A stretch of DNA of 64,000 bases from Tubiluchus corallicola (lineage: Eukaryota > Priapulida > Priapulimorpha > Priapulimorphida > Tubiluchidae). The stretch lies in NCBI GenBank assembly GCA_030141605.1, contig JAQGDQ010002368.1, positions 496,001-560,000 on the forward strand, in the 5' to 3' direction. Positions 22,601-31,300 of the stretch are shown piece after piece; the stretch's first letter is position 1, and each line of letters begins with the position of its first letter. The notes under the pieces are model-generated. The model was not told the DNA's origin. It saw only the letters and a program-made list of their open reading frames with translations, and ran no database searches. The position numbers and the translations under genes were made by a program.

Positions 22601-24312
22601 TATTACTTAAATCTTTCATTTCTTTTCTCATCACTTCAACATGGAAGAATTTTTTGCTTTTTCGCTTGTTTACAAAATTTAGTAAACAGTATGAAGTAGT
22701 TCACGACTGTAATCTAATTCATAGAATTACTAGACACAAACCAAGAGGCAAACCAAATATCGGCAAGCATAGTGTCAATTTTTTGTGCTAAGCATGTGGC
22801 GCCGTCTATTAATAAAAGAAAAAACACCATAACCTAACTGGTGGATACCTATTTTATAACGGTAGAGACTGTTCAATGTTCATTAAACTTTAATCACCTG
22901 TGGAATGCCACTATTGATTACAGTGGGCTCATTAACGACAATGCTATCATCTTCCAGATAATAGTAAATGTTTACAGGGCGAATTCGCATTGTTTCCTCA
23001 GCAGCTTCAACAACAGTTTCTGTGAAGTATGCATTAAATTTAAGAACCTAAAAAAATGAATTCAAACTTCAGCTCAAAAGAATATAATAAAATTAAGAAT
23101 TATAAAGTTATTAAGTGGAACAAGGACTTTGAAATCAATATGGATTTATATGTCCAATATTGCAATTATCATAATTTAAAGGCAATAAAAGTTGACATGC
23201 TGGTTAAAAGAGTAAAAATGACTAAAAAAATCAATAGTCAGAAAAGTGGAAGACAAAAGTTATTTAAAAATTGTATAGTGTTTTAAAGAAAATACTACAC
23301 GTCATAATACGTGTCACATGTAGTGAAACACATTACGTAAAACCTGAATAAAATGTACCTTTTTGTCAAATACGAAATGGGCTGGCAAGAACTGTGTTTG
23401 AGGAACTAACTGAGAAATTTGACCTGGCCCTGCTCTGTAAGCTGCTGCAGAACGTGGTCCTGCAGCTGAAAGTGTCTTTGTTGCCCTTGCACCAATTTCA
23501 TACACATATTCTGGATGCTCTGGAAGATTCTTGTCGGCTGCTTCAGATATAGATTTTGCTTTCAAAGGCTCACCACCAATGCCAGATTTTGGAGCATTAC
23601 GCATTGGATACCCATTCACATATCCAAGAGATTGTTGTCGATGAAATGCCATTTTCTAAAAAATTGGTCGTTGCAACTAATTATAAGAATCGGTGAAACT
23701 TGGGACTTGGCACAATCAAAGAAACTTGCATACACATCTATTATATTGTAATATATACTACTAAGTGATAAACTGTTACAATGTTCATGAAAAACTGAAC
23801 CAAATAACCAGCTGACTACACAATCTTTTACATCATTACATACATGCAGAATGTTACCTTTATGCATAGGTGCACACTACACACTATGCATACTATGTAG
23901 TAACTACTAAATTAGTCAGAAGACCCATAGGCCTGCACAGACATAGTAAGCCTATTAGCATATTTTCATGTTTAAGATCATGATTGAAGCAATGGTAACA
24001 GATTAGTAGGCTACTAAATTAGGAAAAAGTTTAGCGTTAAATTAAATAAAGACAGTGATCAAGTGTGAAGTGAAGCAGATTATACGAGTACACTACAATA
24101 ATTGCAAGGCAAACAAAAACCGAATCACTGTAAAACATCAATGAAGTATATAAATGTTAGTTACAACTTGAAGTTTTAAACTGCATGTGCTTTTGAAGAA
24201 TTAACAATTTACATAACGCCCGCCTTGTGGCATTTTGGAAATTTAGAAAAACAAACAAACTTACGCTAGGGTCTTTAAAACTGTAACCTGGCAGTTTTGG
24301 CATCTCCTCCAT
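13351..24312 (-). CDS. EFHC1/EFHC2: EFHC1/EFHC2-type ciliary protein (three DM10 domains, EF-hand), complete
   Basis: Fifteen exons run from ATG 24312 to TGA 13351, giving 669 residues (human EFHC1 has 640). They are 24312-24265, 23655-23359, 23047-22898, 21526-21389, 19578-19351, 19132-19012, 18908-18803, 17302-17179, 16467-16327, 16095-15984, 15793-15611, 15251-15179, 14546-14433, 14099-14006 and 13431-13351. All phases join. The layout is an N-terminal segment ([20 protein letters not shown]), DM10 domains at about 111-211, 258-374 and 440-541, and an EF-hand-like region near 605-660. Each DM10 domain ends in the family's VDCD, ICDCD or DVDEY signature. Known family biology: EFHC/Rib72 proteins line the inside of the A-tubule of ciliary doublet microtubules. 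Resemblance extends over the whole length to both vertebrate paralogues, so I do not assign it to one. It lies head to head with PHLPP. Confidence 0.95.
13432..14005 (-). other. EFHC intron 14 with TA microsatellite
   Basis: A 574-bp intron dominated by an interrupted (TA)n array at about 13566-13640. A plus-strand Tyr/Ile-rich open frame over it is an artefact of the repeat. Confidence 0.7.
13566..13640. repeat. (TA)n microsatellite
   Basis: About 75 bp of nearly pure alternating T and A with a few interruptions, followed by an 8-bp inverted motif (caagtata / tatacttg). Confidence 0.9.
14006..14099 (-). CDS. EFHC1/EFHC2: EFHC exon 14
   Basis: A 94-nt exon carrying the EF-hand-like loop: [19 protein letters not shown], then [12 protein letters not shown]. 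The loop keeps Gly6, Ile8 and Glu12 but lacks Asp at positions 1, 3 and 5, so calcium binding is doubtful. Confidence 0.92.
14433..14546 (-). CDS. EFHC1/EFHC2: EFHC exon 13
   Basis: A 114-nt exon (1+111+2), strongly helical: [20 protein letters not shown], then [16 protein letters not shown]. It corresponds to the helix leading into the EF-hand. Confidence 0.9.
15179..15251 (-). CDS. EFHC1/EFHC2: EFHC exon 12
   Basis: A 73-nt exon (2+69+2): [20 protein letters not shown], linking DM10 domain 3 to the C-terminal helical region. It was placed by flanking phases and donor gtaagtac. Confidence 0.88.
15611..15793 (-). CDS. EFHC1/EFHC2: EFHC exon 11
   Basis: A 183-nt exon (2+180+1) completing DM10 domain 3: [32 protein letters not shown] and [15 protein letters not shown]. 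Confidence 0.93.
15984..16095 (-). CDS. EFHC1/EFHC2: EFHC exon 10
   Basis: A 112-nt exon in DM10 domain 3: [20 protein letters not shown], then [12 protein letters not shown], matching the family's [12 protein letters not shown] stretch. Confidence 0.93.
16327..16467 (-). CDS. EFHC1/EFHC2: EFHC exon 9
   Basis: Forty-seven codons, phase 0-0: [32 protein letters not shown] and the first strand of DM10 domain 3 ([10 protein letters not shown]). Confidence 0.93.
16468..17178 (-). other. EFHC intron 8 with TAA microsatellite
   Basis: A 711-bp intron. The only notable sequence is (TAA)n at about 16541-16569. Confidence 0.65.
16541..16569. repeat. (TAA)n microsatellite
   Basis: About nine uninterrupted copies of the trinucleotide taa. 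Confidence 0.9.
17179..17302 (-). CDS. EFHC1/EFHC2: EFHC exon 8
   Basis: A 124-nt exon closing DM10 domain 2: [20 protein letters not shown], then a charged linker to RVVKK and donor gtagat in phase 0. Confidence 0.92.
17792..18585. mobile_element. Foldback-type element with inverted arrays of a short motif
   Basis: The left array (17794-17869) repeats ggtaaaaatggcac/aggaaaaaatggcac four or five times. The right array (about 18474-18574) holds the reverse complement (gtgccatttttacc/gtgccattttttcct) about seven times. Outside the arrays lie near-identical 11-mers in direct orientation, ACTAACGAATG (17781-17791) and ACTAACTAATG (18586-18596), possibly a target-site duplication. The interior has a telomere-like TTAGGG run, a (TTTG)n stretch and no transposase. 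I infer a non-autonomous foldback or MITE-like DNA transposon of unknown superfamily. A related fragment lies at 8036-8125. Confidence 0.6.
17886..17900 (+). repeat. Telomere-like TTAGGGTTAGGGTTA
   Basis: Two and a half perfect copies of the animal telomere repeat inside the inverted-array element. They are too few to call an interstitial telomere. Confidence 0.6.
18803..18908 (-). CDS. EFHC1/EFHC2: EFHC exon 7
   Basis: A 106-nt exon (2+102+2) in DM10 domain 2: [20 protein letters not shown], then [15 protein letters not shown]. The Lys codon is split across the downstream intron. Confidence 0.92.
19012..19132 (-). CDS. EFHC1/EFHC2: EFHC exon 6
   Basis: Forty codons plus one base: [20 protein letters not shown], then [12 protein letters not shown]. 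The chosen acceptor ctatttag precedes TAC; a second identical ctatttag lies 10 nt downstream but would break the frame. Confidence 0.92.
19351..19578 (-). CDS. EFHC1/EFHC2: EFHC exon 5
   Basis: Seventy-six codons, phase 0-0. It carries the linker [15 protein letters not shown]...DDPYT and the start of DM10 domain 2 ([20 protein letters not shown]), close to the vertebrate proteins. Confidence 0.94.
19579..21388 (-). other. EFHC intron 4
   Basis: A 1.8-kb intron, AT-rich, without recognisable genes or repeats. Confidence 0.65.
21389..21526 (-). CDS. EFHC1/EFHC2: EFHC exon 4
   Basis: Forty-six codons, phase 0-0, second half of DM10 domain 1: [11 protein letters not shown], then [10 protein letters not shown] and [11 protein letters not shown]. 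The donor gtatttt is weak, but conserved family sequence continues directly in exon 5. Confidence 0.93.
21527..22897 (-). other. EFHC intron 3
   Basis: A 1.37-kb intron. A 68-codon minus-strand open frame (21704-21910) has no conserved flanks or splice logic and was not called. Confidence 0.65.
22898..23047 (-). CDS. EFHC1/EFHC2: EFHC exon 3
   Basis: Fifty codons, phase 0-0, first half of DM10 domain 1: [19 protein letters not shown], then [19 protein letters not shown]. The donor gtgatt is weaker than the others. A plus-strand open frame over this exon is a shadow. Confidence 0.93.
23048..23358 (-). other. EFHC intron 2
   Basis: A 311-bp intron. A 76-codon Lys/Asn-rich plus-strand open frame here (23056-23286) reflects A-rich sequence; nothing else was seen. 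Confidence 0.7.
23359..23655 (-). CDS. EFHC1/EFHC2: EFHC exon 2
   Basis: Ninety-nine codons, phase 0-0. It starts [18 protein letters not shown] (the AFHRSQTLSYRNGY-type family motif) and ends [11 protein letters not shown] at the start of DM10 domain 1. The middle ([20 protein letters not shown]) is a less conserved Ala-rich linker. Confidence 0.93.
23656..24264 (-). other. EFHC intron 1
   Basis: A 609-bp first intron. Nothing recognisable beyond short actatgca/tactatgta repeats near 23880-23900. Confidence 0.65.
24265..24312 (-). CDS. EFHC1/EFHC2: EFHC exon 1
   Basis: Sixteen codons, [16 protein letters not shown], then donor gtaagttt in phase 0. The PGYSFKD motif matches the N-terminus of vertebrate EFHC proteins, which fixes the start. 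A second in-frame Met at residue 4 is possible. Confidence 0.9.
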
Positions 24313-24448
24313 GGTCGTCTTACTTTAGCTTATTGTCCTAAATTCCACGTGTTTCTTTATCAAATTTTGCAAATTTACAATTTTTGTCAAATTTTAAGTA
24401 TAAAAGTGTGCAAACAGCACTGCGACAACAGAATATTACTTTAGCTCT

Positions 24449-24457
24449 GTTGCCAAT
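24449..24457 (+). promoter_or_regulatory. X-box half-site overlapping a CCAAT box
   Basis: GTTGCC (24449-24454) is a perfect left half of the RFX X-box (GTTGCC-N-RGYAAC), and CCAAT overlaps it. The right half is poor. RFX factors drive ciliary genes, which would suit EFHC. Confidence 0.35.
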
Positions 24458-24501
24458 GACGCGTTTCTGTGTTTGTATAATTGACGTATGCTGGAACTCG
24501 G

Positions 24502-24513
24502 TGCGCATGCTCA
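24502..24513. promoter_or_regulatory. NRF1-like site
   Basis: TGCGCATGCTCA matches the NRF1 consensus YGCGCAYGCGCR at 11 of 12 positions. CpG-containing words are rare in the surrounding AT-rich DNA. NRF1 sites are enriched in divergent promoters of animals. Confidence 0.5.
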
Positions 24514-24531
24514 ATAGATTTTAGCAGGCGG

Positions 24532-24537
24532 GTTGCC
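24532..24537 (+). promoter_or_regulatory. Second X-box half-site
   Basis: A second GTTGCC, followed after three bases by GCTAGT, a weak match to RGYAAC. Together with the site 83 bp away it hints at RFX control of EFHC but could be chance. Confidence 0.3.
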
Positions 24538-24706
24538 TTTGCTAGTTTGCCATAGTTAATGCTGGTGCAAGCGACCAAGCGTTAGGCTGACAAGTTTAAC
24601 AGGTTGCAAAAGCATAACCGTGTCGGCAATGGACGGATTGATGTTTTGATATCATGTTCATAGAGAAAAATCGCTGTTTAATTCCAATGAGAGTTTTTGT
24701 GATAAA

Positions 24707-25307
24707 ATGGATCGAATAGAGAAAGACAGCATTAGATCACAGTATTCTATGCTCAGTTATAAAGTGCGCTCGGGTCAGAACTGGTGGAAAGAGTTTATGG
24801 GCGAAAAGGGTATCGACTCTGTTTCTCGTAGCTCAAGTAGCAGATCACCAGAAAGTCGCAATATAGGACAAATAGAAGATGATATTGATAACTGGGAAAT
24901 AAGTGAAAATTATGAGAAAGATAGGTCTCCTACGAGTAGTAGCAGTTCTTCGTTTTCTCGAACACATTCACAAGGTACTGAGCGCCAGTTTGAGGCTGAA
25001 CATTGGCTGGGAGACACCAACCATGGTTATATCCGTGTTTATGATCCAGACACAAGCGTTTTGAAGTCTCGTTGTATACCGTGTTCACTGAGTACGACGG
25101 CACATCAGATTTGTCTAAAACTTAACGCATTGTCAAATGCTCTGCACATTCAGTACAATGGCGGGACCATTAAACGGTTAGAGCCGTATGACCACCCCCT
25201 TGCTCTTCAAAATGAATATCTGACGAGACTTGGTTATACCGACATTTGTAGGATACAAGAGGTTGGACAAAGCAAAGAACTAGGCTACTTAATTCGATTT
25301 TATGTTG
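24707..25307 (+). CDS. PHLPP: PHLPP exon 1 (N-terminus and RA-like domain)
   Basis: Two hundred codons plus one base. The first hundred residues are acidic and Ser-rich (VSRSSSSRSPESRN; RSPTSSSSSSFSRT) and lack the Gly/Pro-rich extension of vertebrate PHLPP1. The rest is the RA-like domain. The donor is GTTG|gtaggt; it leaves phase 1, matching exon 2. An alternative GT four bases on does not keep the frame. Confidence 0.93.
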
Positions 25308-28300
25308 GTAGGTATAAAGTGATGTTATCATGGCATTAAGAATTCCGGCAAAGTTTTATCATTCGATGAGTTCATTTATGAAGCCTCTTTAAATATTAGA
25401 ACTTCCGAATTTTAAACGTGTAATAATTACTTAGTAATATGTTGCTGTAGCTGTACTGTACTAGTTAGCAGCATTCTGTACACCAGGCTTGTATCATGCC
25501 AGGATAATAGAATGGCCTGCTCTACATTTATTTTATTATAGTTGGCCATAAAAATATCTAAGCAGTTTACAATTACAATACTTTGTGTGTATGTAAGTGT
25601 AAGTTCTTTTTCTGGGTACAAGGTACCCAAGTGAGCAATGTGGAGTTTAATTTTGAATAATTTGGAAACTTTGCAACCTGTTTTGCATGCTAAACAAGAA
25701 AAATTCCTGTTGTCTGTCTTGGCACACATATAAGACAATTATTCTCGAACAAGGAACCATTGTTCGTTAACGTTGGCGAGTGCTTGTTTTGCCCTTCGGC
25801 AATAACTTTCTACCACTTCATGGACAGCAAAAACTTAGCCAAGCATCTGAGAAAAACATAATTTTAACTACAGAAATTTTTTAATGTTCGTTTGGGGAAC
25901 ACATATGACAGTATGTTGCTCATATTATGTAGCATGCAGCAGTTAACATACTTAGCATGTAATAGTACATAAATACCCAAAGCAATAATTATACACCAAT
26001 GAAATGAAACAAAATTATTTAACAAAAAGGCCAAGATAAGGAAAAATCAAAAATGCTCTACGTGAGCTGTTTTGGCTTTTAAAAATAACTCCTTCAACTA
26101 ATATGCTGCTGCTTTTGGGTGCAAAGGTTTCAGTTATAAATCTATAATCTAACAGTACAAGCTAAGAAATAAACAAAAAAGTGAAGAAAAAACATTTCGT
26201 AAAATGACAAAATCGCGGTTCGCAAACAAACAGTTATTTTGAATTGTTTATATTTTAAAAGAAAAATTATGTATACAGCTATTAATTGTCTATCATCATA
26301 CCTGGGGTCGTTTAATTGTGTATGTACTGTACACATTGCCCAGCTTAAAATGTTTGATTGGTTGACATTTGCCGTCACCCATAAGTAGGATGTAAGTCAC
26401 GAACTATCAGGAAGATAGCTATCATTAATCCTGTGAATGTTTTTAGTTTTGTTTCATGCCTCGCCAGCTACGGGCCCTTATTACTTGAAATAATCTGTAA
26501 TGAACAGTTTTTTGTAATCTGAAGCTAGTGTCGCAATAAGCACCCTGATTTCCTACTGATCTCACTTGACTGTTCTGTAAAACAATTACTCAAACCAATT
26601 GGTGAAATAAAAGACACACAAAACGCTATATAAGAAGATGTGATTGAAATTAGGAAAAAACAAAATGATTTAGGCAGAAAATACTCAAACATTAAGAAAC
26701 AGAAAAAAGCACTGACCGAGCAAGTTAGAAAACTCTCAGGACTTACATTAGAGATATTAGAAAAAGAAAAATGTGCCAAAAATATCGTAGTTTTTGGGCT
26801 AGCTGAACCCGAAGCGGATGGTGACCAAAGTGATATAGGGAATGTAATCACATCATTGATGACATCAAAGCGAGCGTACAGACCACGCCCTGTACTAGTA
26901 CAGCTGTATTCAAGCAGTGAGGCAACAAGCACTGTTCGGGGCAAAGAGACTGAAAGATGCGAGTGCGCAGTACAGACGTGTCTTTATCAGTCCAAATACA
27001 AGCCCCACAGTGCAGAAGGAGCATCAAAGCCTATTGAAGGTGTTAAAAGATGAGAAAAGCAAAGTTGAAAATGAACTTGAGAATTGACTGGAAAAATAAA
27101 TGTGTTCAATGAAACAACGAAACAATAATATTTTCTATACTCAGGTTTTTTTAATAACAGGGTAGATGCGCACAATAACAATGCTAAGCTACTGTCATGG
27201 AACATACACTCAGTGACTGATAAATGTGAGAACATGTTCGATAAAGTTATCACCTTGTTTTGCTTGCATGATATCATTTGTTTGCAAGAAATTAGCACTT
27301 ATTGTTTTACTATCCCCAGTTTTAATGTACTAATACGTAGCAAATATAGCAACAAACGTACTATTAAAGGTGGTATTTTTGTATATCTTAGGCAATAATA
27401 TTTCTGATTATGTAATATTTGTAGATGATTCAACCCCTTGTCAAATGTGGTTAAGACTGCAATAGCCTGGCTAACATTCTTATTTGCTTCTGCTATGTTA
27501 CAAGGCACAACTATTGAAGCACAAGAGAATAATGAGAAGTACTTTATAATTGGTGATCTAAATGTAAGATGTGGTCAATGTAGAAATATACTGACAGAAG
27601 GGAACCAATGGAGGTATGCACATAATCCTGATATAAGAAGGAACACAACAGGCACGCGACTTTTGCAACTATGTAGGGATAATCACTTGATCCCCCTTAA
27701 TCATTTAGTAACATGTAACAGCTATGGTGATGGTTTGACGTTTAGGAAGCGCCAGAATTGGATATCCCAGCTAGACTTCCAATTGATGGAGTAACTTCCA
27801 TTGTCTTATGTTGAACTTGTGATGATAAACTTCGAAGTTTTTGTGCTCGGCAGGATATCGACTTATCACAATATGAGTCTGTCATATATCCAACAAGATG
27901 GGATATCGACGACCTATGTCAGAATGCCAAAGACATCAAATATGATTCTGCAACCAAATGTAGAATACAAAACGATACTTCAAGTAGACGAGCAGCAAAC
28001 GCGAGATGCATTAATTTATTAAAATCTGGTAATATGAAGGCAATATGATGTGCTGTGGATGATGACCTATTCACACCAGATGAAGTCAATAATACTATCA
28101 TTAGTCTAAAACCCAACAAGTCGCCAGGCTGTGATAGTGGTAATGATATTATTGATCAAGTGTGTATCTGCACTATGGATTACGTTTATGACTGCATGTT
28201 TTAATACGGTACTTTCATCAGTTTACTACCCTAATAATTGGACTAAAACAAAGTTGGTAGTCTTGCAGAAAGGCAGTCGTCATGACTGCAATAACTACCA

Positions 28301-31300
28301 TGGTATCTCGATTTTGGACTTATGTCCATAGATATTTGACGGACTGATTAATACTCTCTTACAGCTCTGGTGGCAGCCTGGCCCAGAACAGGCTGGTGGA
28401 GAAAAAGAAAGAGGCTGTTTAGAACAAGCAGTTACGTTGCGCTTACTAACAGATTCAGCAAAAATAATACGATGCAAATTGTACATTGTATTCATCGATT
28501 TTGCTAAGGTGTATGGCATCGTATCAATGCACAAACTCATTCAAGAATTAGTGAAATTAGGATGTCGTCAAACAATAACACGTAAATCCAGGCCATGTAC
28601 ATGAAAACTATGCAGCGCGTTAGGCTCTAGCTTGGTTACTAGTAAAATAGGTGTAAGACAGGCTGCGTCCTCGCGCAGCATGTTCGTGTTCACGTTATTC
28701 ATCAATCCTTTGATAAAAAGATTGGCTATAGTTCGGGATGACGATTTCTTGCCAAACAGACACGGTCTGTTAATGATGGTCAACTCTGTACTACTGCCTG
28801 TTCAAGAGAGCGCTGCATAGAAAAACCCACTATATTGAAGTCTTTTTGCGTTGAGCATGGTCTCGTAGTTAACGAGTTAAAGACGATGTTTCTTGTTATT
28901 ACATTGCAATGGTGAATAAAATGACCGCATGCCTATAATCGTTGAAAACTTACAAGCAAACTGGTGCTATAGCTACATCTACTTAGGCACAGTTTCTTTG
29001 TGCCGGCGGAAAATTGGCTCAGGCAATTGTGATTCAAAATAAGGAAAAACTTAACCACGAACTGAAATACGTAGCATTTGTCCGTAAGAACTTCTCCTGT
29101 CCAAGTATGGACTAAACAGACTTTGTTAAAAGCAGCTATATTATCTAGGCTTTTGTACAGCTGCGAGATATAGCTGTCCAATGATATAAGAAAATTGTCT
29201 TAATTGTGCACATCTGGAATTAAAAACTGCCTTGGAGTGCGCAAGGCAGTTCAAAATGACCTATCCCTTCTCGAGTTAGATATGCCATCGGCAGAGGCAT
29301 ACATTAAGAGCCAGCACTACAGGTTTTTTACTAAGATGTTCAGTAATCCTGGTAAGCATCCTATATTAATGTATACGATAAATAAATGTCAGGCAATTTC
29401 TCTGTATGCGTACATCAACAGCATCATCACTCTGAGAAGAGACCCTGCAACTGAGGATAAACAAAACAAAGTGCAAGAATTGTGTGTGTTAACCTCTAGT
29501 AGGATAGTTACATACAGACTTTTGAATGAGGATTTATTTAGTTGGTCTATATATTCAAATAGTGCGGCGCCTGTTCAAAAACTCGAAAGAATTTCCCGGA
29601 CAAAGGCCAGAATATCAGGTCATAAATTGGCTACTGAAAGTGGCAAGTGAAAAATATACCTAGGCACAGGAGCTTTTGCGACTGCCCTACTAACGAAACC
29701 AAGGCCTGATCAAGACCAAGAACTTGTTTTCTGCAATTGAGCGAAGACTGACCTGGTCAGACCACTACCGTGGTTCTCTGATATTGATGTGGCATCGATC
29801 AGTTCTATATTCAGGCATAGCAGTAGCCAAACTGTTGTGAACTATATTCGCCACTGCCTTAAATGTTTTGCACAATGTTTTGCACATTGTTTCTTGTAGG
29901 ACTGGTAGTATAATGTAAAATACGTTAATTATATTGCGACACTCAGTTTAATCCCATTTTAGCACTTTTACGATCGGCAATGTATAAATGTTTTGGAGAA
30001 AATGGGGTCGTTTGTGTGTCTTAATGTGTTGTTTTCTCTGCATCTACCCCGATTAAGTATAATAATAGTTGTTAGTCAATAAGTTACTTACTTGCTTATT
30101 GTTTACAAATTAATGTTTATTATGTAACAACATGTGTAGCCAGAGTGTAACCAATCGATGAATAAAATTTCACATTGAAACAACATTGTTGTGTGTATCA
30201 CTGGATTTAGAAACTTTTAAAACATCTACAGGACTCTGTATGGGGTGAAATTTACCATAAATGCTATCTGCGCTGCCGAGGTTGTTTAGCGTGAAGTTTT
30301 CAAGTAGCAGACTAGCATCTTAGATAGGCAACGATAATAGAACATAACACTTCAAGGAAGCTAATAAATGAAGTTCAATAGATAACATCGGTTTGTGTGG
30401 TTTTTGCAGCACCCGTTTATCAGACCTGCCTGATGCATTATTTTTTCTGCAGCTATTTCTTATTGATTTTTTATACGCAGCTATTCCTCAAGTGGATAAC
30501 GCATAAGGCATTCCGAATGTTTGGTAAACAGCCGCGTAACGCATATGCGTTCCGGAACACCTCAGAACAAGTGAAGTTTTTGAAAAATTGACGTAGCTTA
30601 ATTCACAAGCAATAATACAAAACAATTTACAAAGTAACAAGCTTATAAATTAAAGAACTTACACATGCAATTATCAGTTATCAATTTTCGTAAGAACTGA
30701 TTATGTATATACAATTAGTTATGCTTCGTGTTGATATCACAAAAACACTAATTATGCTGAAATCTTGTGAATTGTGAATCAATGTTTTTTTTCAGGAAAA
30801 CCGACTCAAGATGGGACGTTTTCACGAAACAATGTTTCTGGTCAACTGTATGTTCGAAAAGGCAAAGTATTTCATCAGTGGGCCAAACGGTTTGTTGCCT
30901 TGTCTGGTACCAGACTTCTTGTATATCCTGGTAAGCGATTAACACAAAGCTTGTTATAGTTGTTAGCTATCTGTTGAAAAACTTTACGACGGGTTTATCT
31001 ACATATCTGAACTTCTGCTTCTTTGACCTGAAAACCACTAATTTAGTCAAATATAGCTAAAATAAACTGCCAATATAAGAAGTTTGCAACAAAATGAACT
31101 TTTATCCTGCTGGGCGAATTTGCAGCACAACGAATATAACAGTATAATTGTATTACCACGAAGACAATTGTCTTCTTCATGCAATCATTGGCAGCGTAAT
31201 GATTATACAAGTGTCTATTGTTTTAGAGAACTACTTTCCAAGCCTAACTTGACTTGGTTGGTTATGATTATTACCTATATTGAAAACTCCATTATGCACT

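Larger units (their letters stand above)
24313..24706. promoter_or_regulatory. Probable bidirectional promoter between EFHC and PHLPP
   Basis: The two start codons face away from each other with 394 bp between them, so both core promoters and 5' UTRs must fit here unless upstream exons exist. There is no TATA box in a convincing position. It contains an NRF1-like palindrome (24502-24513), a CCAAT box (24453-24457), TGACG motifs (24457-24461, 24482-24487) and two X-box half-sites. Such sites are typical of TATA-less, divergent housekeeping-type promoters. The assignment is inference from layout and motifs. Confidence 0.7.
26520..29910 (+). mobile_element. Degenerate non-LTR retrotransposon (LINE), sense orientation
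   Basis: In order on the plus strand are remnants of an ORF1 coiled-coil/RRM protein, an APE-type endonuclease, a reverse transcriptase and a short Cys-containing C-terminal region. All are interrupted by stops and frameshifts. Order and motifs identify a non-LTR retrotransposon lacking RNase H. I cannot fix the clade. Ends and target-site duplication were not found, so boundaries are approximate. It lies in the same direction as PHLPP. Confidence 0.85.
25308..30795 (+). other. PHLPP intron 1
   Basis: A 5.5-kb intron. The centre (26520-29910) is a dead LINE; the sides (25308-26520 and 29910-30795) are AT-rich with no recognised feature. Confidence 0.75.

Noticed and set aside
22841-23286. 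Plus-strand open frames over EFHC exon 3 and intron 2
   Set aside because: The first is antisense to a conserved exon; the second is Lys/Asn-rich A-tract sequence.
25307-25311. Alternative exon 1 donor in PHLPP at TAG|gtataa
   Set aside because: It would leave phase 2, but exon 2 requires phase 1; the donor at gtaggt fits both frame and homology.
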